A stretch of 64,000 nt of DNA from an uncultured Tenacibaculum sp. (GCF_947499065.1 NZ_CANMMT010000002.1:557313-621312); one strand, 5' to 3'; shown: positions 8,695 through 16,810, counted from the first letter of the stretch. The notes: generated by a model from the sequence alone, not told the origin. Numbers and translations are program-made.

Positions 8695-9948
8695 CAATAA
8701 TTTAAACCGTTTATTACATAAAACCTGCCGTTTATTCATTTACACTATGTATAAACACTTTTTTTGATTAAAATTAGGGAGAATTAAAATATATTTTCCT
8801 TACTATCGAATCCTTATCCCTATTCAAAAAGTTAATAACCAATTGAATTAGGTATGAAAAAGAAAGTAATAAGTTTAAAGATTGTAATATCTCTAATAGG
8901 GATTATGTTATTGTTGAATTGTGAAAAGGAAGAGATAGTACAACCAGTGTCTTCGAATCAAAAATATAATGGAACTATAGAATTTATTTCCGTAAAAACA
9001 ATTCCAAAAGTAGAAAGTTTAATTAATCAGAATATCAAAAATAATTTTCAAAAAAATAAAACTGCAGATAGAAATTTTACCATTTTAACTGATAATATTT
9101 TAAAGATAACAAACACCGAAGGTATTATAAACTATACTTTTTCTATCGAAGTTAATAACCCTGAAAAATTTACATTTTATAATTTAATTATTAATAGAGA
9201 TAAAAATGGGCAAATAGGTAATCCATATATTAGAAAATATACTTGTACTTCTGATCAATACTCTACCTTCAAGAAAAATTATTTTGATATTGCTTATTTT
9301 AAGGGGACTGTTACAAAATATAATCTTAAAGATTTTTCTTTAGACCCTAAATTATTAGAACGTAATAGTACAAATTGCGATCCACAAGATTTTAATCCTT
9401 CTCAAGGAAATTTTCCTACAAATGGTAATAATGGAGGAAGTGGATCTCAAAACAATGATACAACACAACCTGTTGGAAACAGTTATAATGGTGGCTCTGT
9501 ATTTTGTACAACCTATATTCATGTTAATAGATGCAGGGCTGGAGGAAATCATCTTCCAGGTGAAAGTTGTAATGGTCAAGGGTCAGATAGAGCTTCTATA
9601 ACTCAAGTAACTTCTTGTACAGATGGTAGTGTAGATGTTGTTGTTTTAATGAAAAATAATTCTACTACCTCCCCTTGCCCTACCGAAAATGGAGACATTG
9701 GAATTATAACTGAAGATATTACATATATTAAAGTGGCCAATACTTTAAACCTAAATAAAGATCAAAAAGATTTTTTAAGAAAAAACACAAATATTGCCAT
9801 TAAAATTGATAAGTTTTTAGAAAAAAATAACACTGACAAAGCTAAAAATTGGACTAAAGAAGTTATCAAAACATTAATGCATAACCCCGAAGCTGAAATT
9901 GATTTTGAAGATCAAATTATTAATGAACTTACAGAGAAAGCTAAATGT
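8695..9948 (+). repeat. Tandem duplication, copy A (promoter plus N-terminal coding region)
   Basis: This segment and 11564-12818 are nearly identical. They share 159-160 bp of upstream sequence and the first 365 codons of the following lipoprotein gene. I count about a dozen coding differences and a one-base indel in the leader. Identity stops sharply after the codons for Ala-Lys-Cys, where the two genes acquire different C-terminal sequences. The offset is 2870 bp. Confidence 0.97.
8706..8735 (+). promoter_or_regulatory. Candidate LytTR-type tandem operator, copy A
   Basis: Two 9-bp direct repeats, ACCGTTTAT (8706-8714) and GCCGTTTAT (8727-8735), are separated by exactly 12 bp. The consensus for LytTR (LytR/AlgR) response regulators is a pair of [TA][AC][CA]GTTN[AG][TG] repeats 12-13 bp apart. 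The second repeat has G instead of T/A in its first position. The site lies 119 bp upstream of the lipoprotein start. Confidence 0.6.
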
Positions 9949-10584
9949 ATTTATAATAAGATGATAAATTCAAGTGACGGTTTTAAACAAATGATTAAAA
10001 AGTTTGATGGAGAATTTCCTGTGAGTCATTTAAATCTTATAATGGAAGATTTAGGAAATACAAGAGGAGAAACAAGAGCTCCGAATGGAGCTGGTAATTC
10101 ACCAGATTATGTAATTACAATAGCTATAAATAGTAATTCGAATATTCATGGAGTAGGTTATAGACCTAATTTAATGACAGCCAAAACTATTGCTCATGAA
10201 GTTATTCACGCTGAAATGTTTAGAAAACTGTTATCTCTTGCCAAACAAGGTAATTTAAATTTTACTGGCTGGTCTTCACAACAGCAAAAAGATTATATTA
10301 TTAGTATAAAAAAAGATTTTCCAGGAATTTACGATTATTATAGACGTCATAAAAACTGGCAACACCAGCAAATGGCAACACATTATAGACAAACTATAGC
10401 TGAAATTATAAGTGACTTTGATAAAAACCAACATTCTAATCAATTTTATTTAGATATAGCTTGGGAAGGTTTGATCAAATCAAATATTTATACTTGGACA
10501 AGTTTATCAAAACAAGAACAAGACAAAATTAAAAAAGTTATAAACGATTATATTAACCTTAATAAAAATGAAACATGTCAATAG
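8854..10584 (+). CDS. Lipoprotein with C-terminal HExxH metallopeptidase-like domain (putative polymorphic effector A)
   Basis: The 576-residue protein has a lipoprotein signal with Cys23 (LLNC). Residues 24-175 form an unrecognised N-terminal domain, 181-215 a Gly/Asn/Ser-rich linker, and 218-275 a cysteine-rich block (Cys218, 227, 239, 255, 275). Residues 280-365 are a helical connector, all almost identical to the protein encoded at 11724. The variable part (366-576) contains HEVIHAE (448-454), a later His504 in WQHQQMA that could be the third zinc ligand, and FYLDIAWEGL at 531-540. This suggests a zinc metallopeptidase fold. The next gene overlaps its end by 10 bp and encodes a small exported protein, as in toxin/immunity pairs. 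Toxicity is an inference from layout. Confidence 0.8.
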   Translation: MKKKVISLKIVISLIGIMLLLNCEKEEIVQPVSSNQKYNGTIEFISVKTIPKVESLINQNIKNNFQKNKTADRNFTILTDNILKITNTEGIINYTFSIEVNNPEKFTFYNLIINRDKNGQIGNPYIRKYTCTSDQYSTFKKNYFDIAYFKGTVTKYNLKDFSLDPKLLERNSTNCDPQDFNPSQGNFPTNGNNGGSGSQNNDTTQPVGNSYNGGSVFCTTYIHVNRCRAGGNHLPGESCNGQGSDRASITQVTSCTDGSVDVVVLMKNNSTTSPCPTENGDIGIITEDITYIKVANTLNLNKDQKDFLRKNTNIAIKIDKFLEKNNTDKAKNWTKEVIKTLMHNPEAEIDFEDQIINELTEKAKCIYNKMINSSDGFKQMIKKFDGEFPVSHLNLIMEDLGNTRGETRAPNGAGNSPDYVITIAINSNSNIHGVGYRPNLMTAKTIAHEVIHAEMFRKLLSLAKQGNLNFTGWSSQQQKDYIISIKKDFPGIYDYYRRHKNWQHQQMATHYRQTIAEIISDFDKNQHSNQFYLDIAWEGLIKSNIYTWTSLSKQEQDKIKKVINDYINLNKNETCQ

Positions 10585-11015
10585 AGAGAAATATTTTAAT
10601 ATTATACATCTTATTATTTAATAGTGTTCATTTAAATGCACAAGAAAAGAAAAAAACTATTTATCTCTCATTTAATGAACACAGTAAAGAAAAATATGTA
10701 ATTGAAGATGGTATTGGGAACGTTTTGCAAATTAAAAAATATAGAAAAAAAAGAAAAGGAAATCGCACTACTTTTTATATCGGTGAAGAATCTTTTATTT
10801 TAGACAAAAAAAATAAAATAGACACTTGTAATATTAAATATTTAAATAAGATAAAATTTGAAACATTAAAAAGTATAGAAAAAAAAAGAGTAAAAGGGAT
10901 GAATACTAATTTTTTTAAAAATACTGTATTCAAATATATATATTTGATTGAAAAACAAAAAGATAAAATAATAAAGTACCCTGTGCTTTGGACAACAAGT
11001 TTTACTGAAAAATAA
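10575..11015 (+). CDS. Small exported protein, putative immunity protein A
   Basis: The 146-residue product has a signal peptide ending near residues 20-23 (LNAQ) and a Lys/Ile-rich mature part. Its start overlaps the end of effector A by 10 bp, so translation is probably coupled. A central segment, KIDTCNIKYLNKIKF, closely matches QIDTISIKQLNKIKF in the protein encoded at 14359. Both also share IYLIEK/IYIIEK near the end, so they are paralogues. A terminator follows directly. The immunity role is inferred from position, size, export signal and the paralogue pattern; no known immunity family was identified. Confidence 0.65.
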   Translation: MSIERNILILYILLFNSVHLNAQEKKKTIYLSFNEHSKEKYVIEDGIGNVLQIKKYRKKRKGNRTTFYIGEESFILDKKNKIDTCNIKYLNKIKFETLKSIEKKRVKGMNTNFFKNTVFKYIYLIEKQKDKIIKYPVLWTTSFTEK

Positions 11016-11021
11016 ATAGAT

Positions 11022-11050
11022 AAAAAACACCTCTAACTAGGTGTTTTTTT
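11022..11050 (+). terminator. Rho-independent terminator after effector/immunity pair A
   Basis: AAAAAACACCT (11022-11032) pairs with AGGTGTTTTTT from 11039 onward around a 6-base loop, with a continuous T tract. It closes the first effector/immunity unit. Confidence 0.85.
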
Positions 11051-11195
11051 ATATCAAAAATTTAGAGGAAAATAAGTGTAGATATTTCTTTAATCTTTTA
11101 AAACCAAAATAATAGAATTTATAAAGTAAGAAAGAGGATAGCAAAATTTAAAACCTATTTAAAGATTGGAATCTATAAAAAACAAAGTTTAAAAT

Positions 11196-11539
11196 ATGAA
11201 AAAAGGAGACATAATATATTGTATTGATGAATCAGTTTATTCAAATCATATTACAAAACGTAAAAATTATATTATTTCTGATGATAAAACTGTTATGGTT
11301 CGAATTATTAATAATAAAAAAAACTTGTTTGGCTTCCAACTTTATCGTTTACTATTTCAAAAATCCCAGACATAACTTCTATTACTATTGATGATAAAGT
11401 AAATGATACTTATGATAGTTGTATAGAAGTAACAATTAAATTTAGTGATAGAGATAGAAGATATCTTACTTTTATGACTGTTGAGAGGTTAAACAAACTT
11501 TTTAATGAGTATAGGGATTATAATTTTATTTCAAAGTAA
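11196..11539 (+). pseudogene. Frameshifted small cytoplasmic protein gene between the two effector units
   Basis: An ATG at 11196 opens a frame (MKKGDIIYCIDESVYSNHI...) that stops early at 11375. A second frame, one base off, continues with WLPTLSFTISKIPDIT and ends at 11539 in NFISK. Adding one A to the A8 run at 11316-11323 joins both into a single 115-residue protein with VWLPT at the junction. The reconstructed protein resembles a small family I associate with Bacteroidota immunity-like loci, but this is recollection only. It has no signal peptide. Either the gene is broken or the homopolymer was miscounted in assembly. Copy B of the duplication starts 25 bp after its stop. Confidence 0.6.
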
Positions 11540-11563
11540 AAACATTGTCACGAACTCGTAAAG

Positions 11564-12818
11564 CAACAATTTAAACCGTTTGTTACATAAAACCTACCGT
11601 TTATTCATTTACACTATGTATAAACACTTTTTTTGATTAAAATTAAGGAGAATTAAAATATATTTTTCCTTACTATCGAATCCTTATCCCTATTCAAAAA
11701 GTTAATAACCAATTGAATTAGGTATGAAAAAGAAAGTAATAAGTTTAAAAATTGTAATATCTCTAATAGGGATTATGTTATTGTTGAATTGTGAAAAGGA
11801 AGAGATAGTACAACCAGTGTCTTCGAATCAAAAATATAATGGAACTATAGAATTTATTTCCGTAAAAACAATTCCAAAAGTAGAAAGTTTAATTAATCAG
11901 AATATCAAAAATAATTTTCAAAAAAATAAAACTGCAGATAGAAATTTTACCGTTTTAACTGATAATATTTTAAAGATAACAAACACCGAAGGTATTACAA
12001 ACTATACTTTTTCTATCGAAGTTAATAACCCTGAAAAATTTACATTTTATAATTTAATTATTAATAGAGGTAAAAATGGGCAAATAGGTAATCCATATAT
12101 TAGAAAATATACTTGTACTTCTGAGCAATACTCTACCTTCAAGAAAAATTATTTTGATATTGCTTATTTTAAGGGGACTGTTACAAAATATAATCTTAAA
12201 GATTTTTCTTTAGACCCTAAATTATTAGAACGTAATAGTACAAATTGCGATCCACAAGATTTTAATCCTTCTCAAGGAAATTTTCCTACAAATGGTAATA
12301 ATGGAGGAAGTGGATCTCAAAACAATGATACAACACAACCTGTTGGAAATAGTTATAATGGTGGCTCTGTATTTTGTACAACCTATATTCATGTTAATAG
12401 ATGCAGGGCTGGAGGAAATCATCTTCCAGGTGAAAGTTGTAATGGTCAAGGGTCAGATAGAGCTTCTATAACTCAAGTAACTTCTTGTACAGATGGTAGT
12501 GTAGATGTTGTTGTTTTAATGAAAAATAATTCTACTACCTCCCCTTGCCCTACCGAAAATGGAGACATTGGTATTATTACTGAAGATATTACATATATTA
12601 AAGTGGCCAATACTTTAAACCTAAATAAAAATCAAAAAGATTTTTTAAGAAAAAACACAAATATTGCCATTAAAATTGATAAGTTTTTAGAAAAGAATAA
12701 CACTGAAAAAGCTAAAAATTGGACTAAAGAAGTTATCAAAACATTAATGCATAACCCCGAAGCTGAAATTGATTTTGAAGATCAAATTATTAATGAACTT
12801 ACAGGAAAAGCTAAATGT
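11564..12818 (+). repeat. Tandem duplication, copy B
   Basis: Second copy of the segment at 8695-9948, with about 99% identity by eye. It includes the promoter region and 365 codons. The differences are scattered single bases, several changing Asp/Glu residues or Ile to Val/Thr. The boundary on the left lies just after the frameshifted gene; on the right identity ends at the AAATGT that encodes Cys365. Confidence 0.97.
11575..11604 (+). promoter_or_regulatory. Candidate LytTR-type tandem operator, copy B
   Basis: ACCGTTTGT (11575-11583) and ACCGTTTAT (11596-11604) are separated by 12 bp. Both fit the LytTR half-site consensus [TA][AC][CA]GTTN[AG][TG] at every position. It is the counterpart of the site at 8706-8735 and is better matched. 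Confidence 0.65.
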
Positions 12819-13442
12819 TTAAACATACATTTAAATAAAAATGGTAATACTTTTATAAAAGACATTTTTAAAAACTTTCAAGGTGATTCAGAGTTTGATA
12901 TAAACATTAAATCAGTAGAAAAAGTATATAGAGAAAATACGAATATAGAGATTAATGGAAAAACAATAGAACCAATAAAAGGTGTTATAAAAATTCATAT
13001 AAGTACTAATAAATTATCAAATATGCCAGCTTTGGCAGCTGTAAGAACTTTAATTCATGAATATATTCATGCTGACATGTATAGAAAACTAAATATTTTA
13101 AGTCCAACAAGTGGTGATATAGATTTTAGAAAAACATATGAAAAATTCAAAAGTGGTAATTTTAAAGCAACTCCTCAACACGAATCAATGGCTAAATTAT
13201 ATGTATATTCAATAAGAGATGCTCTAAAGAGTTTTCATAAAAATGTACTAACGGAAGACTATAATAAATTTATTAATTATTTCGGTGTTATTCCTTCCGA
13301 TAATTTTTACGAATCTCTAGCATGGCAAGGATTAAAAGATGCTAAAGTAAAAGCTTATACTGATTTACCTGATACTAAAAAAAAATCTCTTAGTAACGAA
13401 ATAAACAAAGTAGGTTTATTAACTAAAGATTGTTCAAATTGA
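11724..13442 (+). CDS. Lipoprotein with a different HExxH metallopeptidase-like C-terminus (putative polymorphic effector B)
   Basis: The 572-residue protein has the same lipoprotein signal (Cys23), linker and cysteine-rich block as the protein at 8854 up to Cys365. Residues 366-572 differ strongly but keep the same framework: HEYIHAD at 445-451, a following MYRKL, His486 in QHESMA and FYESLAWQGL at 528-537. The retained ligands and AW.GL motif show that the two C-termini are remote homologues, not unrelated domains. This is what diversifying selection or domain exchange on a shared delivery module would give. A 264-residue exported protein begins 4 bp downstream. The effector role is inferred. 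Confidence 0.8.
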   Translation: MKKKVISLKIVISLIGIMLLLNCEKEEIVQPVSSNQKYNGTIEFISVKTIPKVESLINQNIKNNFQKNKTADRNFTVLTDNILKITNTEGITNYTFSIEVNNPEKFTFYNLIINRGKNGQIGNPYIRKYTCTSEQYSTFKKNYFDIAYFKGTVTKYNLKDFSLDPKLLERNSTNCDPQDFNPSQGNFPTNGNNGGSGSQNNDTTQPVGNSYNGGSVFCTTYIHVNRCRAGGNHLPGESCNGQGSDRASITQVTSCTDGSVDVVVLMKNNSTTSPCPTENGDIGIITEDITYIKVANTLNLNKNQKDFLRKNTNIAIKIDKFLEKNNTEKAKNWTKEVIKTLMHNPEAEIDFEDQIINELTGKAKCLNIHLNKNGNTFIKDIFKNFQGDSEFDINIKSVEKVYRENTNIEINGKTIEPIKGVIKIHISTNKLSNMPALAAVRTLIHEYIHADMYRKLNILSPTSGDIDFRKTYEKFKSGNFKATPQHESMAKLYVYSIRDALKSFHKNVLTEDYNKFINYFGVIPSDNFYESLAWQGLKDAKVKAYTDLPDTKKKSLSNEINKVGLLTKDCSN

Positions 13443-13446
13443 TATT

Positions 13447-14241
13447 ATGAAAAATTCAATCTTATATTTTTTGTTAATCATTAGTATTTCTTGTTTTTCT
13501 CAAAGTGAAAAAAAAGATACGATCTTTTTTAAATTAGATAAGAATTATACACTTTTTTTTAAAGATTATGAGAAATGGTTGAATTTAAGCTATAAAAGAT
13601 TTGAAAGAGAACTTTTAAAAAAACATGTAAATAATACTCATGGATATTTTATGTTCAAAAAGTTAGACACACTTTATAATTTATCTGCTAAAAAAATATA
13701 TGATTTAAAAAATTATGTTGAAAATAGAGAGTTTTATTATCCTGGTAAATATTCTAAAATAATGAATATCCAGTTTTTAAAAGAAAAACTATTTAACAAA
13801 TACAAAGTTTTCATAGTAACGAAAAAAGAATTTATTGAAATTAGACAAAGTCCATATGAAAATTTTTATCATTCTTTTTATCCGATAAAATATGAGAATA
13901 AAAATAAATATAAACCACTTATAAAGGACAGTCTTTTCTTTAATTATACTGACAAGTTATTATCAAAAAAATGGAAAAATCCAGTTAGTAAAGAATTTTC
14001 GTATCAAATTAAAGGCAACAAAAATGAAGGTGTTGTTTATTTTTTAGAGCTAAAAATTTACAATAACATCAATCCTAAAAAGGCTAGTTCTTTAAAAAAG
14101 ATTATACAAATATCTGGTATTCATTTCGAAAAAAACAAATTCGATGGTTGGGAATTATCAAAATATTTAAGCAATTACGAAATCTTCATCATAAATAATG
14201 AAAAACTCATAAAAGTCCAATCAATATATGAAATAGATTAA
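13447..14241 (+). CDS. Exported protein, putative immunity protein B
   Basis: The 264-residue product begins with a signal peptide (cleavage near residues 18-19, CFSQ; a Cys at 16 could alternatively be lipidated). The mature region is Lys/Tyr/Phe-rich with no catalytic motif. It starts 4 bp after effector B, matching the position of the small exported gene after effector A. It is longer than the other small proteins of this array and shares with them only general composition and a short opening strand pattern (DTIFFKLDKN). It may protect the cell against effector B, an inference from arrangement alone. Confidence 0.6.
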   Translation: MKNSILYFLLIISISCFSQSEKKDTIFFKLDKNYTLFFKDYEKWLNLSYKRFERELLKKHVNNTHGYFMFKKLDTLYNLSAKKIYDLKNYVENREFYYPGKYSKIMNIQFLKEKLFNKYKVFIVTKKEFIEIRQSPYENFYHSFYPIKYENKNKYKPLIKDSLFFNYTDKLLSKKWKNPVSKEFSYQIKGNKNEGVVYFLELKIYNNINPKKASSLKKIIQISGIHFEKNKFDGWELSKYLSNYEIFIINNEKLIKVQSIYEID

Positions 14242-14358
14242 AAACGAAAAAAATACAATCTTACTCTATATAAAACAATAAAAAAAGCCCTAATACACAT
14301 ATAATAAAACCAATATTTATATCTGTTATAGAAAGTAAAAAAACAACTTAAAGATAAA

Positions 14359-14790
14359 ATGGAAATAATGAATATAATTAAAATTTTTGTATTTAGCTTT
14401 TTCTTATGTTTTATGGCAAACATTAGAGCACAAACTATTAATCCTAAATACCTTTTATTTAATACTAAAAAGGATAATATAGTTGTATTTGATATTATAA
14501 AGTATTATAAAATTGATGAAAATTTATTTGATATCAATAGATATAATCAAATAGATACTATTTCAATAAAACAACTTAATAAAATAAAATTTTCTTCAGT
14601 TCAAAAACTTTGGAATCAAGGCAGGAAGGAAACACAGAAATACCTTAAAAATTTAAAAAAAGGAACTCCAATATTAGTAAATAAAACAGTAATAGAAACC
14701 TATAATGATCTTTTTAAAGAAATTTACATTATTGAAAAACTAACAAACTGCAAGTATAAAAGAACTAGGGTTTGGTGGGTAGATTATTAA
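14359..14790 (+). CDS. Small exported protein, orphan paralogue of putative immunity protein A
   Basis: The 143-residue product has a signal peptide (cleavage near residue 24, IRAQ). QIDTISIKQLNKIKF in the middle and IYIIEK near the end align with the protein encoded at 10575, so the two are homologous. No effector gene precedes it. Orphan immunity genes of this kind are common downstream of polymorphic toxin loci, where they may protect against effectors of relatives. An in-frame ATG at 14368 is an alternative start that also keeps the signal peptide. Confidence 0.6.
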   Translation: MEIMNIIKIFVFSFFLCFMANIRAQTINPKYLLFNTKKDNIVVFDIIKYYKIDENLFDINRYNQIDTISIKQLNKIKFSSVQKLWNQGRKETQKYLKNLKKGTPILVNKTVIETYNDLFKEIYIIEKLTNCKYKRTRVWWVDY

Positions 14791-14871
14791 TAATTATGAA
14801 AATTCAGGGAATAATGAATACATATCATATAAAATATGTATACAATAGTTACATGCTAATCAAACTTAAAA

Positions 14872-15300
14872 ATGATAAAAACTATTATAATATCAATAAT
14901 ATATCTAATTAGTCTCAACGTATTTTCGCAAAGAGTAAAAACCCTATATTTTTTAATTAATGAAAAGGATTCATTAATTAAAAAACAAGTAGCTAAAGGT
15001 AGTAATAGATTTGAAGGATATACATTAATTAATGATGGAAAAATAATTAAAGAGTATATTTCTCCTTCTAAAATTACAGGTAATGATATTGAAATTGATT
15101 CTTTTGAATCATTTTCATTTACATTCAATAGAAATAATGATACAATTGTAGATAAAACTTATTTTAATAAAAAAAAGATTATTAAAACAAGAAAAAAGGT
15201 TTTTGAAATAAATATAGACAATAAAAGAATTGTTTTTATTGAACCTACAAAAAATGGAAAATTTATACTTAGAGAAGTTATACCTATTTTTTTTGAATAG
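14872..15300 (+). CDS. Small exported protein, second orphan in the array
   Basis: The 142-residue product has a signal peptide (cleavage near residue 20, VFSQ). The mature part starts with a strand pattern LYFLINEKDSLIKK that resembles the openings of the proteins at 10575 and 14359, and it is similar in size and composition. It is therefore probably a diverged member of the same group. It follows the previous gene after 81 bp on the same strand. No motif with a known function is visible. Confidence 0.55.
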   Translation: MIKTIIISIIYLISLNVFSQRVKTLYFLINEKDSLIKKQVAKGSNRFEGYTLINDGKIIKEYISPSKITGNDIEIDSFESFSFTFNRNNDTIVDKTYFNKKKIIKTRKKVFEINIDNKRIVFIEPTKNGKFILREVIPIFFE

Positions 15301-15441
15301 TCTAACTCTTAAAACACTAAGTGATTACCCTTATACAAAAACAGGAAAAACACCTATACAATCCTAAGGTTTTTACCTGATATAGTTTCAAATTATATGA
15401 TAGATTTAAGTAGATAACAATAATTTAAAACCCTTCATATT

Positions 15442-15804
15442 ATGAGTAACAATCCAGAAACCATAGCAGTAGCAGCAAACTCAAGTACAAACAAAAAATA
15501 CAGCTCAGGGAAGTCTCCTTCTGTAGCTTCTAATAGTAAAAATGTAGTGATTGAAGTACACGAAACTTCTAATATTGCTACTAATACCTTGTATTATAAA
15601 GTAGGAATTATAGAAAATGGTAAGATTTCTTGGGGAAAAGACCATTCATTTGACAAAGGTTTTAATCCCTCTGTAGCTATTAATGATGAAGGCATGGTAA
15701 CTACAGTACATGAAACAACCAACACTGTAACATCTTCATTGTATTACCGTTTAGGAAAAGTAGATACAAATAAAAAAGAAATTAGCTGGAGCACCGATTT
15801 ATAA
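15442..15804 (+). CDS. Small two-repeat protein, lectin- or propeller-like
   Basis: The 120-residue product has no signal peptide. It consists mainly of two tandem repeats of about 46 residues: S-P-S-V-A-S-N at 25-31 and N-P-S-V-A-I-N at 75-81, each followed by VxxVHETxN and LYYxxG, then I-SW. Repeats with this PSVA...VHE...LYY.G pattern occur in longer bacterial proteins where they look like blades of a beta-propeller or lectin. Two units alone would be too few for a closed propeller, so it may oligomerise. Function unknown. A strong terminator follows. Confidence 0.6.
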   Translation: MSNNPETIAVAANSSTNKKYSSGKSPSVASNSKNVVIEVHETSNIATNTLYYKVGIIENGKISWGKDHSFDKGFNPSVAINDEGMVTTVHETTNTVTSSLYYRLGKVDTNKKEISWSTDL

Positions 15805-15827
15805 ATAGTTTCTAACATAAATATATT

Positions 15828-15858
15828 AAACCCACTCATTCTTGAGTGGGTTTTAATT
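15828..15858 (+). terminator. Rho-independent terminator
   Basis: AAACCCACTCA (15828-15838) and TGAGTGGGTTT (15843-15853) form an 11-bp perfect stem with a TTCT loop and a T-rich tail. Confidence 0.85.
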
Positions 15859-15932
15859 TATTTTCAATTACTTCTCTCCTATTTTCATTCTTTATAAATA
15901 CTTTGTATTTTCACTTTTAAAAATTGTATTTG

Positions 15933-16538
15933 ATGAAAATGAAGCTTAAAATATTATTATTGATATCAGTAATCATAATTTCTTATAAAACGAAAAACAG
16001 TGAAGTAATTATTAGTAATACTGATAAAGCAAGAATATTGAATGAGATATTGTCTGACACAACAGATTTAAAATTAATACCATACCAAAGAGTATTTATT
16101 TCTGACTTTAACTTTTTACCACAATTACCTTACATGATTGAAAAAGAAGGTGAATTTGAAACAGTTAGTCATCTTAAATACCTTTCACATTATCTTAAAG
16201 AGAAGGATACTTTATTTCTTAAAAAGCAAATTGAGAAAAACAAAACATTTAATCTAAAAATGTTAGCTAAGTATAATTACCAAATTCTCAATACTTCTGA
16301 ACTTCTTAAAGAGGGAGTTACTCATGATTCTTTAAGTAAAATAGTACATGAAAGAATGACACCTTTAGAAAGACTACATAACGAAAGTTATTTTTTAATT
16401 GATAAACCTATTTTTAACAAAAAAATGAATAGAGTATGTTTTGGTATCCATAGAAGATCTTCTGGAGAAGATTTTGTTTTTGAAAAAATAAATGGAAAAT
16501 GGAAAAAAATAAATTCAAGCTCCACTTGGACTACTTAA
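15933..16538 (+). CDS. Hypothetical protein with hydrophobic N-terminus
   Basis: The product has 201 residues from the ATG at 15933; a TTG at 15924 extends the frame by three codons but is a poorer start. The N-terminus (residues 5-17) is signal-like and ends in IISYKTK, where a lipobox Cys would be expected; one base change (TGT to TAT) would turn Cys into Tyr. The rest is charged and helical, ending with RVCFGIHRRSSGEDFVFEKINGKWK. The Lys-Ile-Asn-Gly-Lys-Trp-Lys ending recalls small Bacteroidota exported proteins. I do not recognise the family. Confidence 0.55.
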   Translation: MKMKLKILLLISVIIISYKTKNSEVIISNTDKARILNEILSDTTDLKLIPYQRVFISDFNFLPQLPYMIEKEGEFETVSHLKYLSHYLKEKDTLFLKKQIEKNKTFNLKMLAKYNYQILNTSELLKEGVTHDSLSKIVHERMTPLERLHNESYFLIDKPIFNKKMNRVCFGIHRRSSGEDFVFEKINGKWKKINSSSTWTT

Positions 16539-16676
16539 ACCCACAAAAATTTCCTTAATATTCTAAATTCAAAAAAAATCTAAAAAAAAGATAAAAGCAT
16601 ACCTTTTTGAAAACCAATTAGATAAAATAACACTCAAAAATAATTGTAAAAAAAACGCAATTTTTTGTCGTTTTTT

Positions 16677-16707
16677 TTTGTGTATTTAAAGAACCGTTGT
16701 ATATTTG
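16677..16707 (+). promoter_or_regulatory. Promoter of the tRNA-Lys gene
   Basis: TTTG at 16677-16680, a 19-bp spacer, and TATATTTG at 16700-16707 fit the Bacteroidota primary sigma consensus well. The mature tRNA begins 28 bp after the -7 element. Confidence 0.8.
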
Positions 16708-16734
16708 CAACCGCTTTCAGGAAAGCAATTAAAT

Positions 16735-16807
16735 GACCGGGTAGCTCAGTTGGTAGAGCATCTCCCTTTTAAGGAGAGGGTCCTGGGTTCGAGCCCCAGC
16801 CCGGTCA
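16735..16807 (+). tRNA. tRNA-Lys (TTT anticodon)
   Basis: A complete cloverleaf of 73 nt can be folded. The acceptor GACCGGG pairs with CCCGGTC, the D arm is GCTCAGTTGGTAGAGC, the anticodon stem TCTCC/GGAGA encloses the loop CTTTTAA with anticodon TTT, and the T arm CTGGG/CCCAG holds TTCGAGC. CCA is not encoded. It has its own promoter and terminator and is not part of an array. Confidence 0.97.
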
Positions 16808-16810
16808 CTA

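Noticed and set aside
9355-9579. Minus-strand open frame of 74 codons, also present in the second copy at 12225-12449
   Set aside because: Its conservation is explained by the DNA duplication; it is fully inside the effector genes and has no start signal or family features.
8854-13442. Type IX secretion of the two effector-like lipoproteins
   Set aside because: No T9SS C-terminal sorting domain is visible; the C-termini end in the variable domain.
15342-15379. Hairpin after the last small exported gene (CAGG-AAAAAC with GTTTTT-A-CCTG)
   Set aside because: The stem has a bulge, a 17-base loop and no T tract, so I do not call it a terminator.
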